Source: Pseudoips prasinana (lineage: Eukaryota > Arthropoda > Insecta > Lepidoptera > Nolidae). Taken from it: a DNA stretch of 64,000 bases. Under the pieces are notes generated by a model. It was not told the origin of the DNA, did no database searches, and worked only from the letters and a program-made list of their open reading frames with translations. Of this stretch, positions 1 to 10,345 are shown one piece after another (position 1 is the stretch's first letter; each line of letters opens with the position of its first letter). Where the stretch lies: positions 1,798,001-1,862,000 of the forward strand of contig OX621250.1 of the NCBI GenBank assembly GCA_951640165.1, written 5' to 3'. Made by a program: the position numbers and the translations under genes.

Positions 1-356
1 GTATGAAATCTACGGAGATCGCCGATATTACACTGGCGAGCAAATAAATGGGGTACTTAGTACAGCTTAATCGCCATGTGCAGTAAAATGTCCACATTAT
101 TTACTCGGGTAAGTTCAGTAATGTGTTTGAAAGAAAAAGATAGAATATTGGTTGTGTTTGTGGGATTAGACCAGTCGTGCGGGGTAAAGGGAGCGTTGAT
201 GGTGTGCTAATGTAGGACGCTGGTTATGTTTTGTGATTTAATTCTTTTAAATAACGTGATGGTTTCCCAGAGCTGTTCTTATATATGAAACTATTTATTA
301 ATATATTTAATGATTATTATTATTTGACTTCTACTTGGCTGTTGATATTATCCATG
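1..356. other. Unassigned AT-rich sequence
   Basis: I see no coding potential, RNA gene or recognisable repeat in this opening stretch. Confidence 0.5.
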
Positions 357-470
357 TGTCAGGAAACGACTGGGCAAATACAGGCAAGGACAGGGATTTG
401 TGGAAAAAGCTGGAGGAGGCCTTAACCCAAAAACGGGTCCATATTTCAACAAATAAATAAATTATAACAT
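357..470 (+). pseudogene. LINE ORF C-terminal relic
   Basis: One frame reads DWANTGKDRDLWKKLEEAL and then runs to a TAA stop. This resembles the C-terminal end of non-LTR retrotransposon polyproteins (a DR-LW-LEEA pattern). It is about 35 codons with no upstream coding sequence, so it is a 5'-truncated relic. The clade cannot be fixed from so little. Confidence 0.45.
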
Positions 471-540
471 TTGAAATGTATCTTGGAAATATGGAATTAA
501 ATGGATTTTTTATTATTATTATTATTTGACTGGGATCTTG

Positions 541-847
541 GGCTAGTTAGTAGTGACCCCAACTACTACACCAGAGGTCGTGGGTTCGATCCCGTTCTTC
601 GATAAATAGTTCAGATTTAAAACTTACAAATTTACAACATATAAATAACAGAGGCCACATATTGTTATATGTAACTGTAAATGTTATGTTTGGGAGATAG
701 CGAAAATTTGCAGTTACATATAACAATATGTGGCCTCTGTTATTTGTATGTTGTAAAGTTGTAAGTTTTAAATCTGAACTATGTACCGAAGAAAGGGATC
801 GTACCCATGACTTCTGGTGTAGTAGTCGGGGTCACTACCAACTAGCC
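541..847. repeat. Large inverted repeat made from a SINE head
   Basis: The left arm (541-677) and right arm (711-847) are reverse complements with only scattered mismatches around a 33-nt spacer. Each arm contains a tRNA-like head with a B box close to GTGGGTTCGATCCC. The structure is two copies of one SINE-like sequence facing each other and would fold into a hairpin of about 137 bp. Confidence 0.85.
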
Positions 848-860
848 AGCTCGAAAGGGC

Positions 861-1016
861 AGGTCAGAAGTACCCTAATCCGTCGAGCATGTATGAAGAA
901 TATAATGACAGTAATCGAGGCAAAAGAAGTATGCAAAGATCGTCACAAATGTAAATCCGTTGTCTCTGCCTACCCCTCTGGGAAACAGGCGTGAGTCTAT
1001 GTATGTATGTATGTAC
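861..1016 (+). pseudogene. LINE 3' end, copy 1 (SAYPSGKQA-stop type)
   Basis: The segment encodes a short C-terminus ending SVVSAYPSGKQA-stop, followed by a (TATG)n tail. Related copies lie at 12779-12930 and 51078-51148. A conserved protein end plus a simple-repeat tail indicates the 3' terminus of a LINE, probably RTE-like, truncated at its 5' side. The ORF starting at 728 fuses this to the preceding inverted repeat and is not a gene. Confidence 0.6.
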
Positions 1017-1618
1017 CATAACAATTGAATAAATATTCGTAAGCTATCGGTCCCAATTGTTGCCATTAGACAACAGTCGATGAGCCATTTAAGAAGCTTG
1101 AATCTTGAAGAACTGCCAGATAATTGATCTGATCAGAAAATCATCAATGAATCAGGGCAACCACTGCCTATCCGATAAAGAAAGATAGTTATCTCAAAAT
1201 GTGTATGTTTACATCTTGAAATATTCATTAATCAACCACACAAATACGTCTGAACATATTTGGGTTAAATTTGGAAAGTAGATAGTTCCTATTGTGACGT
1301 CACATATAGGGTTTAATAAATTGTTAAACACGGATGAAACCGCAAGGCACAGCTTGAAATAAACAAATATATGAGTGTCATCCATAATAGTCATAATTTG
1401 TTCATTAAATTAATCACGGGTAACCAACTGGCTGAATAATTAATAGCCGTTTTATTTTTAATAGCAATAGCACCAAACCATTTTAAATAAATTCATGGAA
1501 TCAACCAACTGGCACTAATTCTTCATTATTATTTTGCACTCCACTGTAATTAAATTAAGTATTCATAAATAGTTACCGTGAGCGACATCACAATAAAAAC
1601 CAAAGTAGTTTTTATAAT
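1017..1618. other. Unassigned AT-rich sequence
   Basis: No gene or known repeat was recognised. Confidence 0.5.
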
Positions 1619-2102
1619 TCACGTTACTAATATTATAAATGCGAAAGTTTGTGAGTACCTATAATATAATAATAATAATAATATCTGGGGACAATGTCAC
1701 ACAGATCATCCTAGCCCCAAACTAAGCGAAGCTTGTACTATGGGTACCAGGTGACGATATAAATACTTATATACCTAGAAAACATCCATGACTCAGAAAC
1801 AAATATTCGTGCTCATAACACAAATATTTGCACTTACTTAGGTTTTTACTACACAAAAATATGTATATATATACGCTACATACACCAAAATAACATTTTT
1901 TTCAATTTTTGTCTGTCTGTCTGTCTATTTGTTCCGGCTAATCTCTGAAATGGCTGGACCGATTTTGACGGGACTTTTATTGGCAGGTAGCTGATGTAAT
2001 ACAGAGTAACTTAGGCTACTTTTATTTTAGAAAAAGTCTTTTATTTTACTAAAAAACGAAATAAACTAATTAACACGCGGACGAAGTCGCGGGCACAGCT
2101 AG
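1619..2102 (+). mobile_element. Non-autonomous Helitron interrupted by SINE-A
   Basis: The element begins with TCACGTTACTAATATTATAA and ends CACAGCTAG followed by T. Just inside the 3' end is a GC-rich hairpin (CGCGGACGAAGTCGCG). These are Helitron hallmarks: 5' TC, 3' hairpin, CTRR end, insertion before T. The base before the TC is T rather than the usual A, so the 5' boundary is less certain. A SINE-A tail (1664-1838, minus) sits inside. The 3' half matches the Helitron at 59442. Confidence 0.7.
1664..1838 (-). mobile_element. SINE-A, 3' part only
   Basis: The sequence matches the tail of full SINE-A copies at 7190 and 63369, including the ATCATCCTAGCCCCAAACTA block. The tRNA-like head is missing. 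The copy is nested in a Helitron. Confidence 0.75.
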
Positions 2103-2230
2103 TTATAAATATAAATTGTAGTATTATGTCTACAAATTTAATTTTCATAATTAAACATTGTTTAAATCATTTACAATAGATAAATGTACTTTTTAAGCCA
2201 TTAACGCCTGTGGTACAGGTTTAACCTAGA

Positions 2231-2316
2231 ACAGGCAACACAAATATCTATCCTGGGTGAATCGGACGCACGACCTCCGACGTGAATAGCAAGCATTTTC
2301 CAACCACGCCAACAGG
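2231..2316 (-). mobile_element. SINE-C head fragment
   Basis: The reverse strand shows the SINE-C head (GCCTGTTGGCGTGGTTGG) and a degraded B box. It matches the copy at 36600. The tail is absent. Confidence 0.6.
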
Positions 2317-3535
2317 CTATATTCTGTCTTCCGACATTTCATCATCCACGGGTTTTATAGCCATCGAAAGACACGTTTAAACAGTAATTATATCATCCCG
2401 GTCATACCGCACGCGGTGAAATGCCCCTTAATTCTCGAGGGTCAGTTAAGGGCCTACCCTTTAACTGCCTCACAATTGTATATTCTATCCACGTTGACGT
2501 GTATCAAAACAGGCGATTAATATGAACGAATTTATTTTGCACTGTGCGTGCAAATAAACTGCAAGTGTGAATTAAACCGGGAATTCTCGCCACGCCAAAG
2601 TGAATAGCAGTGTAATCCGATCGAAGCCGATAGAGAATTTTGTATATATTTTCGATAATTAAATAATGTAAGGAGAATGTCCGATTTGTTACCGTTAATG
2701 TGTTGTTCAGTTGTTGGTGAATGATGTTGAATTAATGGTAAGCTGCTTACGACATCGGTTGTCAATTAAATGGGGAATTGAAATGTTTTGCTGAATTGAT
2801 CGATGGCCGCAATTCGATTACGTCGGCGATTTGTGTTTATAATGCGTTTAAAAGGTTGTTTATAAATTTTCTTTATTTACTTACTTATATACTTTACTTA
2901 TACCGACTTAGGACCGATTCTGTAATTCAACATACTATTCTACTCTGCTGAAATAAAAAGCTTTATTTTTTGTTCTTTTTTTATTGTTATCAATATGTTA
3001 ACTAGACAAATATGATCAGCTTCTTTTGTCAAAAACTGAATAACCCTCATTCCCAATTGAATTACTATTATCGCCGGTTCATTGACCCAGAAGATACCGA
3101 ATTATAACATCAGTCGGAACAACAGGCCGGTCCAGCGCACAAGGAACTTGTCCCCACATCCTAAACCAATACGTGATTGCGTTCACTCCATTTGAGAACC
3201 ACCAATATCTTTCTACAACTCACCTACAATTTGAATCCAATCTAAATTGAATACTTATGTCTATGGCAGTAGGACTCAACTTGGAAATGGATTGGGATGG
3301 TTAGTTGGCTATTACAGAACTAGGGCGATTGGATCGGTACCCCGAAATTTGATAGTGTTGTTCAATTTGTGAGAGGTTACCTCATTTTCAATGTGATATT
3401 ATTATCGTATTTTCCATATTATTCAGCAAGTTACTGGAATATAAAGGGAATAAACACTCTACTTAACTGAGAGAGCCAGGTATCCTGCTGCTCCTGAGCT
3501 GCTGTATGGTGACGGCATAGATAACATCACCCCAT
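2317..3535. other. Unassigned sequence
   Basis: The stretch is AT-rich with a few short open frames that look accidental. No family was recognised. Confidence 0.45.
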
Positions 3536-3735
3536 CTCATCCCGTGGGGGGCGTAGAAATCGTCTGAGGGAATACCTACCAGAGAACGGGCAGCAGCCTT
3601 TTTCTGTGAACTATGACCATCAAACTGCGATTGCCAACCCATCTGTCAAGCGTCGCGATTATGGCATATCTCCCCCTGTATTTGGGAAAGCTTTTTCCCA
3701 GCAGTGGACGTATTTTGGCTGACATGATGATGACT
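3536..3735 (+). pseudogene. RTE-type LINE 3' end
   Basis: The segment includes the CAGCAGTGGACGTATTTTGG block and a (GATGAT) tail shared with 20811-21235 and 45640-45862. There it encodes the QQWTSFG C-terminus. It is a decayed 5'-truncated LINE end. Confidence 0.6.
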
Positions 3736-4012
3736 TAACTGAGCTTCTGAATTACTTGGTTATTACATATTGTATTATCTTTATGAAATTAAACATTGCT
3801 TTGGTTAATTGGCAGTGATCATAACTCTCTTAATCTCAAGAATGACTGTCACAATATGCATGGCCCTGTCAGTAATCATAATATTACGTTTAATGTTTTT
3901 TTATTTTGTCTTTCTCTACATTAAATAATGAACGCTATAATATATTAAAAGATATTCATATTTTAGACAATCTTTCACCATTTACAATTTAAGTAAACAA
4001 TGTATAAGTAAA

Positions 4013-4200
4013 TGGCGTGGATGGTAAATCGCCTTTCACGCCGCAGCGCAGGTCGTGGGTTTGATTCCAACCTAGGCCAGATATTTGTGGGCACGAACAT
4101 GTCTGTTTGTCCTGAGTTTGAGTGTAATAAGTATATATTTACAAAAGAAAAGTAGTATATGTAATATATCAGTTATCTGGTTACAATAGTACAATCTCTG
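4013..4200 (+). mobile_element. SINE-C copy
   Basis: A tRNA-like head with a B box near GTCGTGGGTTTGATTCC is followed by the family tail (TGTCTGTTTGTCCTGAGT, then AAAAGTAGTATATGTA). It matches 36600-36865 and appears truncated at the 3' end. Confidence 0.75.
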
Positions 4201-4431
4201 CTTTGTAATTCACATTGTAACTCACATTGCTTATCTTATCCAAGTTAGGTGCACTCTACGTAAAGTTTAAATTATAGGAAGAGATACAATAGGCACCGTC
4301 GCACTGCAATTGAGATTAAGTTACCGAGGAATGAAGAAGTTAAATAGCTGCATGTAAAGTTACATTTTAAATTAAATTTCGAAACTGCCTTTAATGTAAT
4401 AACGTTACATAACGAACTTACAATCCAAAAA

Positions 4432-4590
4432 TGTGCAGAGGTTAAGACAGCCGCCTAGCCACGTCGTGTTCCGGGTTCAAATCCCGCACAACTATTCGTG
4501 TGACCTATAAATAGTTGTCCTAGGCCTGGATGTCTTTTGTGTCCGTCAATTATATATTTGTAAAGTACTCCGCGACAAAAAAAAATAACG
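4432..4590 (+). mobile_element. SINE-E copy
   Basis: The head contains a B box GGGTTCAAATCCCGC and is followed by the shared block AATAGTTGTCCTAGG. Related copies occur at 46745 (plus), 34868, 52430 and 56235 (minus). Confidence 0.7.
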
Positions 4591-4689
4591 TTAGAGTTTA
4601 TCTCCATTCACCGGATCGCTTTCTAAATAAACCTAGTGTGCCTCATAGCTATAACATGAGTAGGTTGGGTTTGAATCGAGTTTATCATT

Positions 4690-5481
4690 GAAAAGAAAGA
4701 AAAGAAAGAAAAGAAAGAAAAGAAAGAAAAGAAAGAAAAGAAAGAAAAGAAAGAAAAGAAAGAAAAGAAAGAAAAGAAAGAAAAGAAAGAAAAGAAAGAA
4801 AAGAAAGAAAAGAAAGAAAAGAAAGAAAAGAAAGAAAAGAAAGAAAAGAAAGAAAAGAAAGAAAAGAAAGAAAAGAAAGAAAAGAAAGAAAAGAAAGAAA
4901 AGAAAGAAAAGAAAGAAAAGAAAGAAAAGAAAGAAAAGAAAGAAAAGAAAGAAAAGAAAGAAAAGAAAGAAAAGAAAGAAAAGAAAGAAAAGAAAGAAAA
5001 GAAAGAAAAGAAAGAAAAGAAAGAAAAGAAAGAAAAGAAAGAAAAGAAAGAAAAGAAAGAAAAGAAAGAAAAGAAAGAAAAGAAAGAAAAGAAAGAAAAG
5101 AAAGAAAAGAAAGAAAAGAAAGAAAAGAAAGAAAAGAAAGAAAAGAAAGAAAAGAAAGAAAAGAAAGAAAAGAAAGAAAAGAAAGAAAAGAAAGAAAAGA
5201 AAGAAAAGAAAGAAAAGAAAGAAAAGAAAGAAAAGAAAGAAAAGAAAGAAAAGAAAGAAAAGAAAGAAAAGAAAGAAAAGAAAGAAAAGAAAGAAAAGAA
5301 AGAAAAGAAAGAAAAGAAAGAAAAGAAAGAAAAGAAAGAAAAGAAAGAAAAGAAAGAAAAGAAAGAAAAGAAAGAAAAGAAAGAAAAGAAAGAAAAGAAA
5401 GAAAAGAAAGAAAAGAAAGAAAAGAAAGAAAAGAAAGAAAAGAAAGGAAAGAAAGAAAAGAAAGGAAAGAAAGAAAAGAAA
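4690..5481. repeat. 9-bp minisatellite (GAAAAGAAA), 88 units
   Basis: The unit GAAAAGAAA repeats head to tail 88 times over 792 bp. The first 84 units are identical. Units 85 and 87 each carry one A-to-G change at their second base. The plus strand is purine only, with mirror symmetry, the composition known to favour intramolecular triplex (H-DNA). Because 9 is a multiple of 3, several frames stay open and give artefact proteins (KRK and FLF repeats). None of these is a gene. Confidence 0.98.
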
Positions 5482-6190
5482 ATTTATTGCTAACATTGAA
5501 AGACACACAAATACATATACGTCTTGTCAATATTAAAAATAAATAGTTAATATTCAAGTGGGTGCATGTGTCTGTCAATTGCAGCAAGTAGGTATCCAGT
5601 TCAGCATTAGCCAACCCAGGGGCGTGGCACTGATTTTCAACTGGACCCTCTTATGTCTAAAAAACAAAATAGAATAATTGTATTATATCGTTATATATTG
5701 ATAAATATGACACGTACACAAATATATACTTATAAAGGATATGAATAATAAAAGGAATAATAAAAACTAATAATATTGAAATATCTACGACTATATGTGT
5801 TTGTAAAATAAAATCATTGGACAACAAGATTCCATTGTGATTATGTGTGATGAGCATAATTATTTGTTCTGTGTCTAAGTGTAATTTATCTGTGACATGT
5901 ATAATTTATAAATTTATGTATAAGTATATTTATCACTTGCCTGTAAGTTACTTTTGACTTACTTTACTTGTGACTGGTTCTCATAATACAGGCTCTGTCT
6001 GGTTTGGGATCAGATTATTGTCCCGAGGTATTTATTAATTCATTATATATTTATTGAAGGCAACTTCGCGAATGCAAGAATGTATTTAGTCATTGCTTTA
6101 AGTCCGACTGCAGCAGACTTTCTGACTAACGGCAATAAGTCTTTCTTCAACATGGGTTTTTCTGAGGTTTACGGCAGACGAAAAAAGACG
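5482..6190. other. Unassigned AT-rich sequence
   Basis: No gene or known repeat was recognised. The small open frames are AT-rich and unconvincing. Confidence 0.5.
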
Positions 6191-6483
6191 AAAAATATCC
6201 ATTAATTTTAGGTCAATTTTAAAGAAAATACGGTTTTATTTTTTATTTTTTCGTTATAATTTCTAATACAAATGCGGTCTTTATTTTGCGTGCATTCAAA
6301 ATGGATGTTGCTACGTGTATTTGAACCCTGCACTGATGTGGTTGAATGAGAAAAAATATCCATGGATTTAAGGTAACGTTTGTAGAATTTAGTCAATAGT
6401 TTTCTTGGTTTCGTCAGAATTTCTAACACGGTGGCAGAGTCTTTATTCTGAGCGCACCTAAAATAGATGTTGTTACGCGTTGA
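6191..6483. repeat. Diverged tandem duplication, period ~161 bp
   Basis: Two consecutive blocks (from 6191 and from 6352) share AAAAATATCCAT, a stretch around TTCTAACAC or TTCTAATAC, TCTTTATT, and AAAATGGATGTTGCTACG or its variant. The copies are clearly related but diverged. Function is unknown. Confidence 0.65.
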
Positions 6484-6559
6484 GATAATAAATTAGCCTT
6501 TGACCTTTAGCTAACAGTTTCCTTGACATTAGACTTGGCTCATACATTGTGCCGTTAGC

Positions 6560-6613
6560 AAAATTATCTTAATCAATTTAAGGTCATTACCTTAAATTGA
6601 TTAAGATAATTTT
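6560..6613. repeat. Perfect hairpin, 25-bp arms, 4-nt loop
   Basis: Positions 6560-6584 are the exact reverse complement of 6589-6613, with CATT between. The arms are AT-rich. This is one of five near-loopless perfect inverted repeats in the window. Confidence 0.95.
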
Positions 6614-6686
6614 TGTCTAAGGCAGTAAATCATAAATACATAAAAGGCTATATAGGCTATATACATATGAATAATAAATCAAACTA

Positions 6687-6865
6687 TCACACCATAATTA
6701 TAAAGGCGAAAGTTTGTGAGTGTGTGTATGTTTGTTACTTCTTGCCGTCTAAACGCCTGGAGCGATTGTAATAAGATTTTGTATGGAGAAAGCTGACATC
6801 CTGGATTAACACATAAGCTCCAATTTATAAAGTTTAACGCGAGAAGAAACGCAGGGCACAGCTAG
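6687..6865 (+). mobile_element. Short non-autonomous Helitron
   Basis: The 179-bp element runs from TCACACC to GGGCACAGCTAG, with A before and T after. It contains the family core AAAGGCGAAAGTTTGTGAG. The 3' hairpin is degraded (GCGAGAAGAAACGC). Confidence 0.88.
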
Positions 6866-7189
6866 TATTAAATAAATTAGAATAACGTCTTTATGAAAAC
6901 TGCAGGTAAAATCTCCGTTGTAAACTTAATTCGAACAACACAAGATCCCATATTCCAAGTCACGAACTTAAGAGCAACTTACGGTCTTGCATTCAAATCC
7001 CAACTAGTCTAGCTATTGTGTTAAGTTCTGTTAGCAAGCACTTAACTAGTTGTTGAAATAAGCTTAGCTGCAGTATTCGAACAATATTTAGTTTATTTAA
7101 GCACAAAAGCAAGCAGCTTAAATATAATTGATAAAAGCATATGGTAAACATATTATTATTAATATGCGTTTCGTAATTCCAAGGAAATA
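6866..7189. other. Unassigned AT-rich sequence
   Basis: No gene or known repeat was recognised. Confidence 0.5.
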
Positions 7190-7443
7190 ATATAATAATA
7201 ATATCTAGGGACAATGTCAAACAGATCATCCTAGCCCCAAACTAAGCAAAGCTTGTACTATGGATACCAGGCGACGATATACATACTTATATAGATAGAT
7301 AAATACTTAAATACATAGAAAACATCCATAACGCAGAAACAAATATTCGTGCTCATCACACAAATATTTGCACTTACCGGGATTCGAAACCCAGGACCAC
7401 CAGCTTCGTAGGCAGGAGCACTACCAACTAGGCTATGGTGACC
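7190..7443 (-). mobile_element. SINE-A, near full length
   Basis: Read on the minus strand it starts GGTCACCATAGCCTAGTTGG (tRNA-like A box). It has a slightly altered B box (GGTTTCGAATCCCGG) and ends in a short (ATT)n tail. It resembles the Metulj-type SINEs I recall from butterflies. That name is from memory and untested. Confidence 0.85.
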
Positions 7444-7499
7444 AAAATAAAAGATGTAGTTGTTGTTATTCTGTTTACTTAAATCTTACTTTACCGTCG

Positions 7500-7740
7500 C
7501 ATCAAATATGGCATATTGACTATATCATTGGTCTAGCGGTAGCGTGTCCAACCGCAGATAATAAAGTTCTTGGTTCAAACCCCTGATCGGGCCATAAAAG
7601 TTATTTTGTATTAAGAAAAAAATCCCAGTATCTGTCCTAAATTGGCGGTTATCTCCGTGTCTCACATAAAACCGTCGGTCCTGTACCTGACCTCTTTCCG
7701 GTTGTGTCGTTAGTCGTCCTCTCGGATCATGAGCGCGAAG
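7500..7740 (+). mobile_element. SINE-B head and body (unit 1)
   Basis: An A box (TTGGTCTAGCGGTAGCGTG) and a B box (TTGGTTCAAACCCCTGATC) are followed by the family body GTCGGTCCTGTACCTGACCT. It continues after the LINE insertion at 8323. Confidence 0.8.
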
Positions 7741-8322
7741 TTTTTCTTTTGTATACCTAAATATAATCTAAAATAATAAGCATTCAGACAACCGATCGAG
7801 CATATATTGTGTTTGCCTACTAAATAATTACTCTAATTGGACCAAATCCCGTGTTCATGCCCGCTTGAGTATGTTTCGCCGGACCGTCTCAACTGGGTCG
7901 TGTTGAAACCGGTAGTAGATGAACCCACTGAGTTTGTTTCGCTGAGTCTTTTCAGTTGGGGCGCATTGGATCCGGTGGTAGCATTAAAGCGCGACCGTCG
8001 TTATTAACACAAGGTCCGTCATAATAATAATACCTTTAATATAGACAGAACCATTGACAATATGTAGTAAAAATATTAGACTTAAACTAGATAATTAAAC
8101 ATAATCTCTTGACAATAACTTGATACGAGCTAGCTAAATATGATTTCTGTAATAAAATAAATTTTATAAATGTTTTCATACAAGATGTACCTAAATATCT
8201 ATGTTACTAGAAATAATATCTAATGTATACAACTATATTACTACAAACATGTTCTGACTATTTACAAGCGCTTTTTTAAAGTCTACGTGAATAAAAACCT
8301 TAAAAAAAAAAAAAAAAAAAAA
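7741..8322 (+). mobile_element. 5'-truncated LINE-3U insertion with poly(A)
   Basis: The 582-bp segment is absent from duplication unit 2. It ends in the LINE-3U signature AAAGTCTACGTGAATAAAAA and about 20 A residues. GAAG flanks it on both sides as a possible short target duplication. The last 280 bp recur at 37219, 39144, 51295 (minus) and 53258. The first ~300 bp are not recognised elsewhere. Confidence 0.8.
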
Positions 8323-8662
8323 GAAGTGCACCTATCTTGGCTCACATACTACAACATGTCTCGCGCTGATGAAATTCAACCTTATTTTTGCTGCTGAAAT
8401 AATTAAGTCTGATAAGCGTATTTGCTTCCTTACGTTTACAGCAAGGCATCCTAAAAGACCTTTCAAGGTCTTCCGTGAAAATATGGCCATATGGCCAAAA
8501 TGCTGGGATATTTCTGCCAAAACATACTGGCTACGCCCTAGCCACGAAGAGCTCTTAAAGCAATCATTCTCTTTCTGTGCGTGTCGGCTAGTCCGCACCA
8601 ACGAACCATGAGAGTGAGGGAATAGATAATGCACCAGTATTTGCATACGACGCATTGCATTG
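8323..8662 (+). repeat. Unit 1 central segment with SINE-B-like tail
   Basis: The segment is about 94% identical by eye to 11547-11890. It ends in a SINE-B-like tail (ACCATGAGAGTGAGGGAATA). The 80-codon frame at 8369 and its reverse-strand partner are not open in unit 2, so I do not call them genes. Confidence 0.75.
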
Positions 8663-8689
8663 CGACGGTCACCGTAGCCTAGTTGCTAG
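8663..8689 (+). mobile_element. SINE-A 5' piece, split by DNA transposon
   Basis: The SINE-A head reads to GTTGCTAG and then stops. The same SINE resumes at 11051 with AGTGCTCCTGCC. The intact relative at 11892 is the empty-site reference. Confidence 0.9.
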
Positions 8690-8852
8690 CCCAAGCAGCA
8701 AAATGTGGTCTAGTAATTGTCCTGGAACCACCATTTCATTAGACTATAACGGAATAGTAAGCAATTATAACCACGGAAAAGGGCCCAATTTATAGGCGTA
8801 TTTTAGCTAATTAAATATCTATAGTAGACTTGGTGAATACCATTTTGACCAA

Positions 8853-9021
8853 TAACGGCCATATAGTTGGACTATGTAAAACTATTTTCTCCCGCGAAGC
8901 CAACTATCAGCGCTTAATGGAACCAATCACGACAATAGTAACCTTATAGTTAGACCACGTAGAACTATTTGCTCTCGCGAAGCTAACTATGAGCGCTAAA
9001 TGGAACCAAACACGACAATAA
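8853..9021 (+). repeat. Two-copy direct repeat, period 83 bp
   Basis: TATAGTT begins both copies (8862 and 8945). They share CGCGAAGC, AACTAT, AGCGCT and TGGAACCAA in order. The repeat lies in the 5' subterminal zone of the 8690-11050 transposon and could hold transposase sites. That role is inferred. Confidence 0.8.
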
Positions 9022-9691
9022 CGTACACGGTGAATATCTTACAAGCTCAGACAAAGTGATGTGAATTTGTAAATGTTGCTATGCACATTTGTAAAGATTA
9101 ATTAATATTGATAAAGGTAAGTTATTATATTTTTATAATAAATATTATCTAGAATAAGAGTAGGGTGTTAGTTAACAATAAGTGAAGCCGTGTTTGAATG
9201 TGCATGGCGCAGGTATATTTTCGGTGAAGTGTAATAAGCTTTTTGTCAAAATTTTTAAACGCCCCTCGAAATTCACGTTTTCATTAAGTTGAATTTTAAA
9301 AAATGTTGGTTTCAGTAAGACATACAACGAAAAGTCGCCATCTTGACAAACTTGGTCTTCCCAAATACATTAACAAACCGTTATAGGCGTACTTTGTTAC
9401 AAATGGTAAATATCAGAACTATTGCTTGGCCATATTGTTTGGAATTAGAGTTCCGCAAATATTGTAATGTTACTCTATGTTGTTATTAGGTACCGATGTC
9501 TTATTTTCATATTTTTGTTTAGGTGTCAGGTGTGAAAATGGTAATGTTTCTGGACGTCGATAGCTTTTTAACTAAAAGGGATTTTCGAGCTTTAAAAATT
9601 GTTTGAAATATTTTCTACTTCTATTTTGTGCTTTCCCTTGCTAACTTGGTTTATTGTTTCACAGAATCGTGATCAAGACCAAATTAGTGAG

Positions 9692-9976
9692 ATGCCAACG
9701 GTCTCTCGAGAAGATACTCGTTCAAATACTACAAGATCACTTCATTTACAACAAAACTCGGCTACCATTCAATCCGGATCAGCAATTTTACCTGTATCTT
9801 CTTTTGTCGCGCAAAACCCTCAACTTGTCATAACAGAAGCAGAAAAAACACTGTCAGATGTCAGTTTAAATGCTCAACATTTCGTTCTTTACAACACGGA
9901 TAACCAAATACAGCCTGTCGAGGATGGTCAAATTCTACAACTTCAACATGAAGTAAAGTCAAAAAGAAGACATTAA
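9692..9976 (+). pseudogene. Candidate transposon ORF, 94 aa, unknown function
   Basis: The frame starts at an ATG (MPTVSREDTRS) and ends EVKSKRRH-stop. It is rich in S, T, Q and N, with no domain I recognise. A textbook 3' splice site precedes it: branch-like GCTAAC, a T-rich tract and CACAG at 9664. A perfect donor (AAAG|GTAAGT) lies at 9117, so a 548-bp intron is plausible. Shifting frame near 9955 continues coding-like sequence (KYKLTCAECC, then after one stop RNLRELEEFETNL) to a stop at 10191. An AATAAA overlaps that stop at 10190. I read this as the 3' part of a frameshifted transposon gene rather than a host gene. Confidence 0.45.
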
Positions 9977-10149
9977 AACCATCATACCAAATCAAAATCC
10001 ACTTTATGAAATACAAACTAACATGTGCTGAGTGCTGTGTCGAAGAGAGATTCAGAATGAATTAAACTCGTACATCCAATGACCGGTTAAAGAAAGCAAG
10101 AAGACGTAGATGTAGACATGTTATAAGAAATCTAAGAGAACTTGAAGAA

Positions 10150-10345
10150 TTTGAAACAAACTTAACAAATACATTTATTCAAAATTTCTAATAAAGAATT
10201 GAATGCCGCATGTCGTATTGTATTCTACAGCCCATTTTCTAAGATCGCTATGTAGTTGAAAATTGGAATAGTTTTCAATATCGCATTCATCTTCTTGTAC
10301 AGGTTCCTCACTAACACAATCTTCCAAGTCTACATTTAAAATTGC
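10150..10345 (-). pseudogene. Transposon protein relic with LRKWAVEYN motif
   Basis: The minus strand reads DLEDCVSEEPVQEDECDIEN, then SDLRKWAVEYNTTC. After a one-base frame change it reads AFNSLLEILNK and then a stop. From memory, an LRKWA...ALNSLLKIL block is common in arthropod hypothetical proteins that appear transposon-derived, so this looks like the N-terminal part of such a protein. The upstream frame is closed and the rest is missing. It faces the plus-strand candidate gene. Confidence 0.5.

Noticed and set aside
4633..5614. Long ORFs on both strands with KRK, FLF or SFL repeats
   Set aside because: They are translations of the 9-bp purine minisatellite, whose period is a multiple of three. 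No gene structure surrounds them.
6560..6613. Rho-independent terminator
   Set aside because: The hairpin followed by T residues looks like one, but the sequence is eukaryotic and the arms are AT-rich inverted copies.
8332..8655. 107-codon minus ORF and 80-codon plus ORF
   Set aside because: Neither stays open in the duplicate segment at 11547-11890, so there is no sign of selection on a protein.
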